64,000 nucleotides of DNA from Amycolatopsis australiensis (GCF_900119165.1 NZ_FPJG01000006.1:7168001-7232000); one strand, 5' to 3'; counted from the stretch's first letter, positions 47,378 through 57,516 are shown. Numbers and translations are program-made. The notes: generated by a model from the sequence alone, not told the origin.

Positions 47378-50074
47378 TCAGTGGCAAGAGGCGAGCGCGA
47401 TGTCGGCGGTGTCGGTCTTCAGCACCCGCCGGAGTTCGGACCGGCGCCTCACGTTCAGTTTTCGGAAGATACGGGTGAGGTGCTGCTCGACGGTGCTCAC
47501 CGTGATGTGCAGCTTCCGCGAAATCTCCCGGTTGGTGCTGCCCAGCGCAGCCAGGTTCGCCACCCGTCGTTCGGCGTCCGACAGTCTGAGAAGCGCTTCG
47601 GCGGCTTCGGGAATGTGCTCGTCGGGGGCCTGCCCGACATCGACCCGGTCGAGCAGCCGTTCGGACAGCGGCCGGAGACCGTGTTCCTCGGCGACCGACT
47701 TGGCTCGGCTGACCAGGGCGCTCGCCTTGTCCAGCTCCCCGACCTCACACAGCCGCTCGCCCAGCGCGATCAGCCCGGAAACCAGCTCCACCCAGTCACG
47801 GACAGCTTCGGCCAGCTCGATGCTCTCACGCAGCAGGGTCAGGGATTGCCGGCCCTCGGTCGCCGCCGCCATCAGCCGCAAGCCGGTGGCACGCATCCGG
47901 CCTCCGCCGCCGCGTGCTTCGAAGTGCTCGCGGACGAGCTGGCTCACCCGGCCGGCTTCCCCCAACTCCAGGTAGGCCTGCGCAGCATCCGTGCGCCACG
48001 GCACGATGCCCGGCAGGTCCAGCTTCCAGCTGATCGCGAGTTCGCCGCACTGGAGGAATGACCGCAACGCGGCACGCGGCCGCCCCACGGCCAGCTGGAG
48101 CACCCCCCTGGCCCGCAGGTACATCAGACCGAAGGTCGTCTCGTAGAGGTAGTCGGGCACCTCGTGGGCCAGCCACTCCGCCGCCGCGTCGACCTCGCCC
48201 AGGAGGCTGTGCGCGCACACCAACACCGCGAGTGGCGCGCCGATACCCGCGCCCCAGCCCTCTGGCGAAATCCGCCGCAGCGCGTCCCGGGCATAGCCGA
48301 TCGCGTCCGGCAGATCTCCCACCCTGAGCGCGATCTCGGCCCGCACGTTGAGGAGGACCGCCGCACGCGTGGCCGCGCTGCCGACCTTCGCGATCAGCCT
48401 CTCCGCCCAGTCGGCCGCCAGGTCGGCGCGGCCCGCGTAAACCATGGTGAGCAGGGCGTTCTGGAGGGCGGGAAGGGACACCGCGCCGAAGGTGGTGCTG
48501 CCGAGGACGTCTTCCGCGCGGCGCAGGGCGGTCCCCAGGTCACCGAGCGGGTCGAGCGGCTCGGCGGTGGGTGGGCGCGCGGTCAGCGGCCGGCCGGTCG
48601 TCGCCGTGCGCTGCCGCCGGAGCTGTTCGGCACCGAACCGATCGAGCAGCGCCGGACACCACATCCGCAGCCAGAGGCGGATGGACCGCACCTCGGCCAA
48701 CTCCTGGTCGTCGAACCAGTCAAGGGCAGCGCCGAGCCTCCCGAGCACCTCGGTCGCTTCGTCCATCCGGCCGTACCACACCAGGCTTCGCACCAGGAAG
48801 CCGAGATCCGCCGGGCCAAGGTGCCCGGCGACAGCCACGACGCCGCTCAGCAGCCGCCTCGCCGACTTGGGGTTGATGTCCCACTGAACCTTCAGCTGGT
48901 CGGCGAGCAGAACGGCCCGCTCACGGTCTCCCTCGACGGCGTTCAGCGCGCACTGGACACAGCGCAGGGCGAACTCGTAGTCCCCGACCACCCGCGCGCC
49001 AGCAGCGGCACGCACCAGGACAGACACCATCCACGGAGTGCGCTCGAGGTTGCTCGGCACAACGTGGCTCGCGACTGACCGCGCGTCGTGTCCCTCATCG
49101 TGCAGCGTTTGGGCGGCACGGGCGTGCAGCGAAGCCCGGTGCGCCAGATCGACGTTCTGCAGAATCGCGCAGCACAGCGCGGGGTGCCGGAGCCTGCCGT
49201 CGACGACCAGCCCAGCCTCGGTGAGCAGCCGCACAACGCGGGCTACGGTTTCGATCGGGAGATCGACCAGGCCGGCCACGGTGACCGGCGACGCCGCCGT
49301 GCCGAGCACGGCGAGTGCCCTTGCCACCTCGGCCGTCTCATGACCACCGGCGGAAACACAGGTGAGCACCGCGTGCTCGAATGCCTCCCCCGGCCTGATG
49401 ACCTGTCCCCCGGCTGCGGAATCCTCGATCAGCGCGCTCACCAGCAGCGGGTTGCCACCCGTCATTGCCTTGAGCATGGCTGCATCGGCCGCGGCGCTCG
49501 AGCCGATCTCCGCGTTCAGCAGTGACGCCACCCCGTCGGACGAAATGGGAGCGAGCCGCATGCGGGCGACCCATGGCTGGCGAAGCAGCTCGACGCGGAA
49601 CCGGGTCGGCAGCGCGAAGGCGCCGACAGACTCGTTGAGCATCAGCAGCACCGGCAGCGACCCTAGTCGCCGGACAAGGTAAAGCAGGCCCTCCAGCGAA
49701 GGAAGATCGGCGTGCTGAGCGTCGTCGACGGTGACCACCACAGGTCTCCCCGCGGCTTCGTCGGAGAGCAGGTCGAAGACCGGCTGCCAATCGTGCCTCT
49801 GCTGACCCGGCGGGGCCGCCCAGTCCCCGGTGAACAAGCCCGGGAACAGCTGGCGAAGCACGCCGAACGGGCGGTCCTGTTCGGCCGCCGACGCGGTCGC
49901 CGCGTGCAGGATCATGCCGCTCTCGATGATTTCCTTGCTGATCGTTCGCATCAGTATCGTCTTGCCCGTTGCGGGCGGGCCGGTGACGACCACGACTTGG
50001 CCCCGCCCGGCCATCCGGCCGGCCAAGCATTCTCGTAGTCTCGCCAAATTTTCTTCGCGTTCGACAAGCATCAT
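47378..50074 (-). CDS. LAL-family (large ATP-binding LuxR) transcriptional activator
   Basis: 898 residues. Of two adjacent ATGs the first (50074) follows GGGGGAG on the minus strand. The N-terminal AAA-type ATPase has Walker A TGPPATGKT at 31-39 and a Walker B-like VVVTVDDAQHAD stretch. The middle is an alpha-helical TPR-like region, typical of the family. A C-terminal LuxR helix-turn-helix covers roughly 835-895 (LSDAERRVANLAALGSTNREI; VSTVEQHLTRIFRKL). Members such as PikD activate macrolide PKS operons, so it is the leading candidate pathway-specific activator. It diverges from the type II thioesterase gene. Confidence 0.9.
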   Translation of the reverse strand: MMLVEREENLARLRECLAGRMAGRGQVVVVTGPPATGKTILMRTISKEIIESGMILHAATASAAEQDRPFGVLRQLFPGLFTGDWAAPPGQQRHDWQPVFDLLSDEAAGRPVVVTVDDAQHADLPSLEGLLYLVRRLGSLPVLLMLNESVGAFALPTRFRVELLRQPWVARMRLAPISSDGVASLLNAEIGSSAAADAAMLKAMTGGNPLLVSALIEDSAAGGQVIRPGEAFEHAVLTCVSAGGHETAEVARALAVLGTAASPVTVAGLVDLPIETVARVVRLLTEAGLVVDGRLRHPALCCAILQNVDLAHRASLHARAAQTLHDEGHDARSVASHVVPSNLERTPWMVSVLVRAAAGARVVGDYEFALRCVQCALNAVEGDRERAVLLADQLKVQWDINPKSARRLLSGVVAVAGHLGPADLGFLVRSLVWYGRMDEATEVLGRLGAALDWFDDQELAEVRSIRLWLRMWCPALLDRFGAEQLRRQRTATTGRPLTARPPTAEPLDPLGDLGTALRRAEDVLGSTTFGAVSLPALQNALLTMVYAGRADLAADWAERLIAKVGSAATRAAVLLNVRAEIALRVGDLPDAIGYARDALRRISPEGWGAGIGAPLAVLVCAHSLLGEVDAAAEWLAHEVPDYLYETTFGLMYLRARGVLQLAVGRPRAALRSFLQCGELAISWKLDLPGIVPWRTDAAQAYLELGEAGRVSQLVREHFEARGGGGRMRATGLRLMAAATEGRQSLTLLRESIELAEAVRDWVELVSGLIALGERLCEVGELDKASALVSRAKSVAEEHGLRPLSERLLDRVDVGQAPDEHIPEAAEALLRLSDAERRVANLAALGSTNREISRKLHITVSTVEQHLTRIFRKLNVRRRSELRRVLKTDTADIALASCH

Positions 50075-50589
50075 TGGCTCCCCCCATGACCCCGAACACA
50101 TCGTTTAATTCAACTTATGCTGAAGTTTCAGATGACGCCTCGAATCACCCGACGGAACTCCAGCGCCCAGTACATCGAGAGCTCCACCTGTAGCGGGATC
50201 GCGGCCTCGTTACCGCGTCAGAGGCGCACCGGCCTGTGGAACACCGAGACCGAGCCTGCCCATGCCCGGAACCCCCACGACCATCTTGGTGCAACAGCGT
50301 CGTCAGCTCTTTCATCCACCCTTACCCGACAGTGGACAGTTTACCCAGAACCGGTAAGCCGTGGTCAAGAGGCGACAAGTCAACCGGGCGGCGCCACGCC
50401 GCCAATACACGGAAGCGATTAAAGAAAGGTAAAAGCGGAGCCACGCGAGCAAGCCGCTGATGCCGCGGAGGTGGACAAGGGGGACCCCTACCCGCTTCAG
50501 GGGTTGACCGCCCGCACGGGCGCGTCCAGGGTCGAACCCAAGAAAGTGGGTCCCGCCATACCGGACATAAGCAGAGGAAGGACATTGCC
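50075..50589. promoter_or_regulatory. Divergent promoter region between LAL regulator and thioesterase
   Basis: 515 bp of non-coding DNA, noticeably less GC-rich than the coding regions. It contains an inverted repeat of the CCCCT core (CCCCT at 50485-50489, AGGGG at 50499-50503) about 100 bp before the thioesterase start, and AGAGGAAGGA as its ribosome site. Confidence 0.45.
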
Positions 50590-51354
50590 GTGAGGGAAAC
50601 ACCCCGCGACGACGGGCTGTGGATACGCCGGTTCCATCCCGCGGACAACGCCTCGAACCGAGTGCTCTGCTTCCCTCATGCGGGTGGCTCAGCGAGCTAC
50701 TTCTTCCCGGTGGCACGGGCGCTCTCCCCGAAGACCGAGGTGCTCGCCGTACAGTATCCCGGACGGCAAGACCGGCGACACGAACCGGGTTTGGACAGCA
50801 TCGACGCGCTCGCCGACGCGGTGCGAGCAGAGCTGAGCCCCTGGCTCGACCGCCCGATCGCCCTCTTCGGCCACAGCATGGGTGCGACGCTCGCGTTCGA
50901 AGTCGCGCGACGCCTGGAGCAGGACGGAACCGTTCCGCTGGCGCTGGTCGTTTCCGGCAGGCGGGCACCATCACGCCACCGCCGGGAAACCGTGCACCTG
51001 CGTGACGACGAGGGGCTGATCGCCGAGCTGAAAGCTCTCAGCGGCACCGACGCGCAAGTGTTCGGCGACGACGAACTGCTGCGCATGGTGCTGCCCGCCA
51101 TCAGGGTCGACTACAAGGCGGCCGAAACCTACCGGTTCCGCGAGGGCCCTGCGCTGGCAGCGCCGATTCATGCGCTCACCGGCGCCGAAGATCCGAAGGC
51201 ACCCCTCGAGGACGTCCGCGCGTGGAGGAGCCACACGAACAGCGTATTCACGCTGCGAACCTTCCCCGGCGGCCACTTCTACCTCAAAGCCCACGCTCCC
51301 TCCGTAATCAAACTGCTCGGCTCCGTAGCCGCAGGAACGGCGTTCGCGGACTGA
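50590..51354 (+). CDS. Type II (editing) thioesterase
   Basis: 254 residues, alpha/beta hydrolase; GTG start with AGAGGAAGGA about eight bases upstream. LCFPHAGGSA at 26-35 forms the oxyanion region, the nucleophile is Ser96 in FGHSMGAT, an acidic residue lies near 200 (TGAEDPKAP) and the catalytic His is in GGHFYL near 229. Enzymes of this type hydrolyse aberrant acyl groups from PKS carrier proteins and keep the line running; they do not release the final product. Standing alone and near the cluster edge is usual for the family. Confidence 0.93.
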   Translation: MRETPRDDGLWIRRFHPADNASNRVLCFPHAGGSASYFFPVARALSPKTEVLAVQYPGRQDRRHEPGLDSIDALADAVRAELSPWLDRPIALFGHSMGATLAFEVARRLEQDGTVPLALVVSGRRAPSRHRRETVHLRDDEGLIAELKALSGTDAQVFGDDELLRMVLPAIRVDYKAAETYRFREGPALAAPIHALTGAEDPKAPLEDVRAWRSHTNSVFTLRTFPGGHFYLKAHAPSVIKLLGSVAAGTAFAD

Positions 51355-51364
51355 CCGCCGAAGA

Positions 51365-51381
51365 CCCCCTGCAGCACCCCT
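51365..51381. promoter_or_regulatory. CCCCCT / ACCCCT direct repeat, 11-bp spacing
   Basis: CCCCCT at 51365-51370 and ACCCCT at 51376-51381 lie 123-139 bp upstream of the DUF5988 start. The arrangement matches the repeats at 32524-32540 and 38951-38967. Confidence 0.45.
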
Positions 51382-51503
51382 TACCCTTTCGACGGTCTTG
51401 CCCGACGTCATACCAGCGAAGACCATGAGACGGACCAAGTTTTTCCTTTCACCAGAACTGCCGGCTCCTCCCGGCGCAGACACGATCCGAAAAGGAGAAC
51501 CTG

Positions 51504-51713
51504 ATGTCGGCCGTGAAAGTTTCCCTTATCGGCGGCCCCGAGCACCTTCCCCAGGAATCACGCACAAGGCTCGTGGCGGATCTGAGCGAACCGGTGAAGA
51601 TCGTCTTCAACGGCGGCTACGAGCACTTTGTACACCACGGCGAGTACGTTGATGACGGCTTCGAAAAAGTCGCCGTGTACCACTGGAGCGATCGGACACG
51701 GATGGCCGAATGA
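51504..51713 (+). CDS. DUF5988-like small protein
   Basis: 69 residues; ATG with AAAAGGAG just upstream. It has the family pattern of a short strand followed by GGPEHLPQESR, FNGGYEHF near residue 40, and a C-terminal HWSDRTRMAE. Such proteins are common, short and uncharacterised in actinomycetes and are often near natural-product clusters. It carries its own candidate operator and a terminator follows, so it may be a single-gene unit. Confidence 0.7.
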   Translation: MSAVKVSLIGGPEHLPQESRTRLVADLSEPVKIVFNGGYEHFVHHGEYVDDGFEKVAVYHWSDRTRMAE

Positions 51714-51734
51714 CCAGGAAGCCTGACACCCCTC

Positions 51735-51764
51735 GGTGGCGCGCGTAATGAAGCGCGCGCCACC
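51735..51764. terminator. Bidirectional terminator hairpin
   Basis: An 11-bp perfect GC stem (51735-51745 with 51754-51764) and an 8-base loop lie between the convergent DUF5988 gene and the lipoprotein gene. Confidence 0.85.
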
Positions 51765-51781
51765 GCCTACCCGGACGCCAG

Positions 51782-52090
51782 CTAGTCCCGGACGACTTCA
51801 AGATTCGCCTCACCTCCATTGACCTGCCCCAGGCGAAGGTGATATCCTAAGAAGTCGACGTTCATGCCCTGAACCAGGGATATGCTGACCCCGTTCGACA
51901 GCAACGTCACAGAGTTGTGCCCCACCTTTTGCACCTGCAGTTCATGCCCACCGATTTCCACTTTACCTCCGCTGGACACGTCGAAATGACATGATTTCTT
52001 CTCGCAGCCAACATCGGCGAAACGGTCACATGCGACCGCCGAGAGAGCAGTACAGGCGGCAAGCAGGCCCGAAACGATCTGACGACGCAT
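51782..52090 (-). CDS. Small putative lipoprotein
   Basis: 102 residues. The N-terminus (MRRQIVSGLLAACTALSAVAC) has basic residues, a hydrophobic core and a plausible lipobox cysteine at 21. The mature part contains further Cys residues (29 and 34) and a beta-rich region (VEIGGHELQVQKVGHNSVTL). No family is recognised. It marks the right edge of the biosynthetic block; the next gene belongs to a mobile-element context. Confidence 0.6.
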   Translation of the reverse strand: MRRQIVSGLLAACTALSAVACDRFADVGCEKKSCHFDVSSGGKVEIGGHELQVQKVGHNSVTLLSNGVSISLVQGMNVDFLGYHLRLGQVNGGEANLEVVRD

Positions 52091-52576
52091 TGCTGTTCCC
52101 CCTAAGTCCCGTTATCGAGTGCTACCTGTCGTCGACAGGACGCAGGTGCTGACGAGGGGTAACCTCCTGCAGCCGATCGGCGACCGCACACCACCGCCGT
52201 ACAACTCACGCCGTAACAGCCCAGGAGAACGGTCAGAAGTGGGGCCAGTTCCTCGACCCCGCGCCAAACGAGCCAGCGGCGCCGGCAGATCGCATCCTTC
52301 GCCAGAAAGCGCGCCCAGCCCGCTCATCTCCAACCCCAGTCCTAGGCGGAAGCCCGATCACCCCGTCCCACTCCCCACCCAGTCTGGCGTGCCGTCACTG
52401 CGATGACAATCCGCTCAAGTCCACCTCGTGAAGGTAGAGCTAGCCATACCTTGGCGACCAGCGCGGGCTTCCCACCGGCGACCAGCAGCTCGCAGCATGT
52501 GCCCCCGTGGAGCCACTGCACGGACGCCGACGCAGAACGCGGCGACCAGGCCGGACGCCTAGCTAGACCACAACTC
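52091..52576. other. Intergenic, nothing recognised
   Basis: 486 bp between the lipoprotein and DUF2637 genes. Short open frames lack ribosome sites and recognisable sequence. Confidence 0.5.
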
Positions 52577-53332
52577 TTAACCGGCGGGTTGCAGCACTTC
52601 CCCTCGCTCGTCCTCCGCGGCCTTCTCTGTCAGACCTGACCGGCGCTGTCCGGCCGTAGGCCGCGACGCTGCGCGTCCGTCGGGGCCATGACCACTGGCG
52701 CGCCATCGCCGCAGAACCCGCCGCCCATAGTTGTTCGTGCCAGCGATTCGATCAAGATCGGCGCCGGTCGGGGTTCGACCAGCCGCTTGCTCCTCGAGGT
52801 AGTACGCCCACATCAGCTCCTCAGCAGACTTCTCGCACCGCGAGGCTAGCTCCGGATGCAAATCGGCAGAGTGAGCTGCCAGCCGTGGGCGGTCGGCGAG
52901 CTCACGCCCCTGCGAGCCTTCCTCCAGCAGTCGGCCGCTACCTCGATGACGCTTCAGTGCCCGGTTCAACAACTCGACTGCCAAGAGCAGAGCAAGCGGT
53001 GGGCATGCCGCCACCACGATTGAGAACACAGACAGCCGCGGAGCCGAGCCGACGTTCGCACACAACGAGAGTAAGATACCGAAGCCGAACGCTGCCCACG
53101 CAGCCCACCGCCGTCCACCGCTCGGCTTCCACAGCTCGACCGTCGCCGTCGTCAGCAACCCGTCAACGATCAACGGCCAGATCGCCGCGGTCGCCGCATC
53201 AGCGCCGAAGCGCAGAGCAAAGTCCCGACCGTGCCGGTACGAGGCATACGCTGCCCCCAGGGCCACCAGGGTCGTAGACACGCACTGCACCCAAAGTGAC
53301 AGCCTTTCACTCTCCGGCTTCAAAGACGTCAT
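52577..53332 (-). CDS. DUF2637 (SpdB-like) membrane protein of a conjugative element
   Basis: 251 residues. The N-terminal half has four hydrophobic segments with YRHGRDFALRFGADAATAAIW and PLIVDGLLTTATVEL, diagnostic of the DUF2637 family found on actinomycete conjugative plasmids and integrative elements. The C-terminal half has a winged-helix-like segment near 160-215 (GADLDRIAGTNNYGRRVLRRWR). Family members are linked to spread of plasmids in mycelium. It is the best preserved mobile-element gene here. Confidence 0.8.
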   Translation of the reverse strand: MTSLKPESERLSLWVQCVSTTLVALGAAYASYRHGRDFALRFGADAATAAIWPLIVDGLLTTATVELWKPSGGRRWAAWAAFGFGILLSLCANVGSAPRLSVFSIVVAACPPLALLLAVELLNRALKRHRGSGRLLEEGSQGRELADRPRLAAHSADLHPELASRCEKSAEELMWAYYLEEQAAGRTPTGADLDRIAGTNNYGRRVLRRWRASGHGPDGRAASRPTAGQRRSGLTEKAAEDERGEVLQPAG

Positions 53333-54070
53333 GATGAGCTGCCCCGTCGATGCCGTTCGATCTCCACGACACCAGAAAACTGCAGCTCACAGTCCTTGTC
53401 ACGCCGTGGGGTTCTGGACGGAACCGCGCCGGGGGCACCCTCAGCGACCAGCAAGAAACGAACTCTGACCAGGTGAAACCTGAATAGGAGTCGATCTTGC
53501 GTCGTCCGGCAACAACCGGCGGCGCGCGGCTAAAGTCGGCCGAGCGCGGTCTATTCGCGGTCCACGACAAGCTATGACGTCGGTCCCGCGACCCGGCCAA
53601 CAAGTGCGGCGGTGGCCGTGATCGAGCGCACAGTCCGGTGGCGGGCTGCCTGAGTTGCGTCGCCGAGGCGGATGCTTGGCTGGGTGGCCTCGCAGGCGAG
53701 CAGAGCTCCGATCCCGGGGTTCAGATCGGCCATCACAACGTCACTCAGCAGCACGGCGAAGGTCAGCTCATCACGGCGTACTACCCGCCGTGCTGAACTG
53801 CGCCCAATTCGTAAACCTGATGTCCACGTCAACAGCTCGGTGACTGCCCGGCCAAGCAGCCATGGCTGGGCCGGAGACTGACGTCTTCCTCGCTGTGTCT
53901 GCGCGGCTGACTGCGGTTTGCCTGTCCGGGCAGTACGGCAGGGCAGTTTGTTTGAGCGGCGCCCGCGGTTGAATCTCAGAGTGCGTTGCAAGTGAGGCCC
54001 CCGGGCCGATCGGGTCAGCTCCGGGGCTTCGTCACCCTCAGCGTCCCCCTCGGCCGTGAAAGGCTCCCTC
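53333..54070. other. Intergenic, no recognised gene
   Basis: About 740 bp. One minus-strand frame (53572 to about 53900) reads protein-like (DELTFAVLLSDVVMADLN), but I cannot assign it and its upstream part is shadow sequence. It could be the tail of a decayed gene. Confidence 0.4.
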
Positions 54071-55131
54071 ATGTCACCTACCTCATCCCGAACCAGAACC
54101 CACTGTGCCGGCAGACCCGGCGCGCTGCTCGCCGCAGGCGGATTGACGACCGCGTTGGCGGTGGCCCCGTTCACCCCGGCCCTCGCCGCAGCCTCCCCAG
54201 CAACGATGACGACCATCTACAGTGCGGACGGCACGTTCCATGTGCCAACCGGGGTGAGCAGCCTGACGATCGTCGCGGACGGCGGCCATGGAGGCCATGG
54301 ACGGGCAGGAACGGCGCACGCGTGATTGTGGCTGGAGGCGGCGGAGGCGGCGGCGAAAATGGACTCTGTTTGCCGTCGTCCGCGGTTGTGGGGGGTAACG
54401 GTGGTGACGCGGGCGCCAACGGCAACGCGGGCGGAAACTGTCCCAGCGTTACCGGAGGCGGCGGTGGCGGCGGTGCCACCACGACCAGTCCGGGAACGGG
54501 CGGCACCGCGGCCAATGGACCATGCGCCGGCCAGATCGGGACCACTGCGTGGGACGACCACGGCGCCAATTCACCAGCGCCCAGCCATACCGGCGGCGCG
54601 GGGGGCGGTGGTTACCTCGGCGGCGGCAGCGGTGGAGAGTGGGGAGCGGACTGTGCCAAATCACATTCTGGTGCGGGTGGCGGAGGCGGCGGTTCCAGCT
54701 ACGCGGACACCACGGCGGGCAGCGTCAGCATCGGCACCAGCGGCCGCCACGAAGGGGACAACGGCCAGGTGACGATCACCTACCAACTGCCCTACACCTT
54801 CACCGGCTTCCAGTCGCCCGTTCAGAACCTCCCGGCGACCAATGTCGCCAAAGCCGGCCAGGCTATTCCGATCAAGTTCAGCTTGGGCGGCGACCAAGGC
54901 CTCGACATCCTCGCCGCCGGCTCGCCCACCTTCAGCTACGATTCCTGCACGACCCAGCTCAACGACGTCACGGCTGACACCGCGAGCAACTCCGGGCTCA
55001 GCTACGACGCCACCACCGACACCTACACCTACGTGTGGAAGACCAACAAAGCCTGGGCCGGCGATTGCGGCACCTTCCACCTGCAACTGAACGACGGCAC
55101 TGACCACACCGCCGTCTTCCAATTCAGGTAA
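54071..55131 (+). pseudogene. Frameshifted secreted glycine-rich protein with PxKF domain
   Basis: The ATG at 54071 with AAAGG upstream starts a signal peptide (HCAGRPGALLAAGGLTTALAV, cut near ALAA-A) and a first segment TTIYSADGTFHVPTGVSSL. This frame stops near 54323 (54325 ends the stop codon). From about 54300 the frame one base away continues as a glycine-rich repeat region with paired cysteines. That frame ends in a PxKF domain (QAIPIKFSLGGDQG, YVWKTNKAWAGDCGTFHLQL) near 54830-55131. One inserted or deleted base between 54290 and 54320 would join them. It may be a true pseudogene or an assembly error. The intact protein would be a surface or secreted Gly-rich protein of about 353 residues. 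Confidence 0.75.
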
Positions 55132-55161
55132 CCCCACACACCATCCCCACCCGCGAGTGCG

Positions 55162-55188
55162 GGACCCGGCCAACACACACCCGGGTCC
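55162..55188. terminator. Terminator hairpin after the PxKF gene
   Basis: GGACCCGG (55162-55169) pairs with CCGGGTCC (55181-55188) across an 11-base loop, 31 bp beyond the stop codon. Confidence 0.7.
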
Positions 55189-55962
55189 GGCACCGCCCTT
55201 GTGTGAACTACCGGAGCATCGACTCCTCCCTGACCGGTTTCAGCCTCGGATGCCGAAGTATGCGGACAATCTGCACGCCGCCGGAGCGTCGTCGAGGACC
55301 GAATAGTGCGATCCTGCATGGTCCGCGTGCGTTCCGGCAGCCCGACCGCTGTCTCGATACACCCCCAAACGCGACAAAGCGTCCCTGGTGCAGCTTCGCC
55401 CCTCCAGATCAGCAGCCCGGGTGCTTGCGGGATTGCCCTTACGGGCACGCGAAGTGCTCGGTCGGACCGGCTGGATGATCTGCCGGTACGACGTTGGCGG
55501 AACTATCTTTCCGACAGAGCCTCAGCGCGAGGGAAGTGTCCCAGTGACGGATCCGCGAGTCTTCCTCGACCACACCGAACGCTCCGCGTGGGCCGAAAAC
55601 TGCTTCGGACTGTCCAAGCATGACCTCGTCAAGGACTACGGTATGACGGTTTATGCCGCCTTTGACGTGTTCCGGACGCTCGGCGCCCTCCGAACCCGCT
55701 GGTCACCCCTGTTCAAGCATTCGCTGACCGCGCGCGGTCCCGGGAAGGTGCGCATGTTCTCTAACTCGCTATTCTCCGGCAAACCCGAGGTAACGCACGC
55801 CCGTTGCGCCCGAATGAGTCGTCGCGCGGTATCCACCATCTATCGCGGGTTACGCTTTTCGGGTGATTCCTCGCATGTTGCTCGATCGAGCAGTGTGGAG
55901 ACGCCGGGTTCTTCCTTCGATTGTACTCGCCATCGACGACGCCTAGCCTCGTGGAGGTTTGC
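55189..55962. other. Region without a confident gene
   Basis: Plus-strand frame 55388-55966 is open, and its middle (near 55500-55700, RYDVGGTIFPTEPQREG and FGLSKHDLVKDYGM) looks protein-like. However, its start lacks a ribosome site and its end overlaps the next gene's start. I do not recognise it. GC falls steadily toward 55963. Confidence 0.35.
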
Positions 55963-57516
55963 ATGAGCCACTGGACTGACTATATTTCCGAATATGACGC
56001 GTACTTACCGTCCACGTACGAGTCAATTAACGACTACTCGGTCATAGGTCCAGCTTTTGCCTGGTGGATTTCTGAACAAACCGGACAAGAGTTTGACATC
56101 GATTACAACCTTTTCGCTTCAGTGACACCTCACGACTTTGTCGAGTTTTTCTCGCCCCTTATCGGCGGAACTGAGATATTCTCGAAAGAGGACGCGCTGC
56201 GCGAAATTCTGGAATACTACAAACACTTTAGCATGGACTGGAATCTGCATCGCGAATCGCGCCAAATGGCCGTGCATAAACTACCGGAAACAGGATTACC
56301 GGAAGATGACTCGACCATCGACGGCGTGGCCGCTATTTTCGGACATGGAACTCTGGACAGTAATCACACTTTTGTCCCAAAAGGCAGACGACTGGTCATG
56401 TTCACGCCAAACGGAAAGATACTGCGGACCGACGAAATGTACCGCCTGCTACTCTACAGAGACTTCTCGACAGCAGAGCAGCTGTCCGCCGGAGATACCT
56501 TCACGAACATAAAGCTCACGCCGCTCAGCGATGACGAGATCAAGGAAGACGAGCATTACATGATTCTAGCTGCCGGCACTCCTTACACCGCCGGCCGAAG
56601 CATTCCGGTATCGGCAATTTGCTCAGATCCGAATAAATGCTGGAAATACGTCGAGAGGCAAGGTGCGTGGCTACACAGTCCTGACTGCACGGGGATCTTC
56701 AATGTCGTCACAGAAGAGTACATCCTGTTTTACGGGTGCCGAGCTGATACAAAAGCCCAAAAACTTGGTACCAACCCACCGAGAAACGTCGAACAAGAAC
56801 GAATCCATGATTACATAGTGGCCGCATATGAGCAATTCATAGAGGAGGTGAGGGTCAATCCGCTCTCCGCGTACATCAAGTTGTGCGCCATGAACCAGGC
56901 CACCGCAAGTGCCATCCTTTCTCAGGATAAGAACTTGCTGTATTCAGTGCGGGAATCACCCAGGATCAGCCCAACGGCCGACCAGCTTTCCGCCGCACTG
57001 CGTCTCCTGCATGCAAGCAAAGACGAAGTGCGGGCCCGGGTGATGCGAAGCTCGACTTGGCGCTTTCTGGTCACGTGGCACGAAAGCACTGACTATCGCC
57101 GCAAGCTCGTGGAACTGCTGCACAATCTCCGGTCGAAAGTCGGCACGGTTTCAGACTGGACACCCCAGAAGTCTGACAGTTCAGAGTACGAATACGATTC
57201 CTCTGATATTGTCACCAGCTGGAATGAAAGCGACGTCGAGGATGAGGGCGACGAGAGTGCTTCACTCAATGAAAGTGATGACATTTACGAAAGCGCAGAT
57301 AAGGAGACGGGTTCGTCGGCAACGTTTCTCAAGTTGATCTTGGACGCCAAGATAGAAAGCCTTTGCGACGACTTGAACCCTCCCTACGAGGGCATGACGA
57401 GAGTAGATCTCGGTAACACCATAAATGTGCGAGCCAAGGATGCCCAGCAGCTGATCAAGGAAATCCAGGCCCAACTCGATTTGATCGACGAGTGGATTTT
57501 GTCCATCAGGAAGTGA
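55963..57516 (+). CDS. Low-GC gene with possible Stv-like domain (unknown function)
   Basis: 517 residues; ATG with GGAGG seven bases upstream. GC is close to half, far below every neighbour, with AT-rich third positions, a strong sign of recent transfer. The first 290 residues contain a possible Stv-like putative adhesin domain known from polymorphic-toxin proteins: FGHGTLDSNHTFVPKGRRLVM near 125-145, TPYTAGRSIPV, and a Cys-rich end (PDCTGIFNV...FYGCRADT) near 245-265. A helical region follows, then an acidic serine-rich linker at about 405-450 (repeats of ESD) and a C-terminal coiled-coil-like helix. No signal peptide is seen. It could be a toxin, an effector or an adhesin-like cytoplasmic protein; I cannot choose. 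Confidence 0.55.
   Translation: MSHWTDYISEYDAYLPSTYESINDYSVIGPAFAWWISEQTGQEFDIDYNLFASVTPHDFVEFFSPLIGGTEIFSKEDALREILEYYKHFSMDWNLHRESRQMAVHKLPETGLPEDDSTIDGVAAIFGHGTLDSNHTFVPKGRRLVMFTPNGKILRTDEMYRLLLYRDFSTAEQLSAGDTFTNIKLTPLSDDEIKEDEHYMILAAGTPYTAGRSIPVSAICSDPNKCWKYVERQGAWLHSPDCTGIFNVVTEEYILFYGCRADTKAQKLGTNPPRNVEQERIHDYIVAAYEQFIEEVRVNPLSAYIKLCAMNQATASAILSQDKNLLYSVRESPRISPTADQLSAALRLLHASKDEVRARVMRSSTWRFLVTWHESTDYRRKLVELLHNLRSKVGTVSDWTPQKSDSSEYEYDSSDIVTSWNESDVEDEGDESASLNESDDIYESADKETGSSATFLKLILDAKIESLCDDLNPPYEGMTRVDLGNTINVRAKDAQQLIKEIQAQLDLIDEWILSIRK

Noticed and set aside
50590..51354. The thioesterase as the macrolide-releasing enzyme
   Set aside because: It is a free-standing type II enzyme, not fused to a PKS module; the releasing thioesterase should be on the last PKS protein, left of base 1.
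55388..55966. A 192-residue plus-strand frame
   Set aside because: Its middle is protein-like but there is no credible start, and its end overlaps the start of the next gene.
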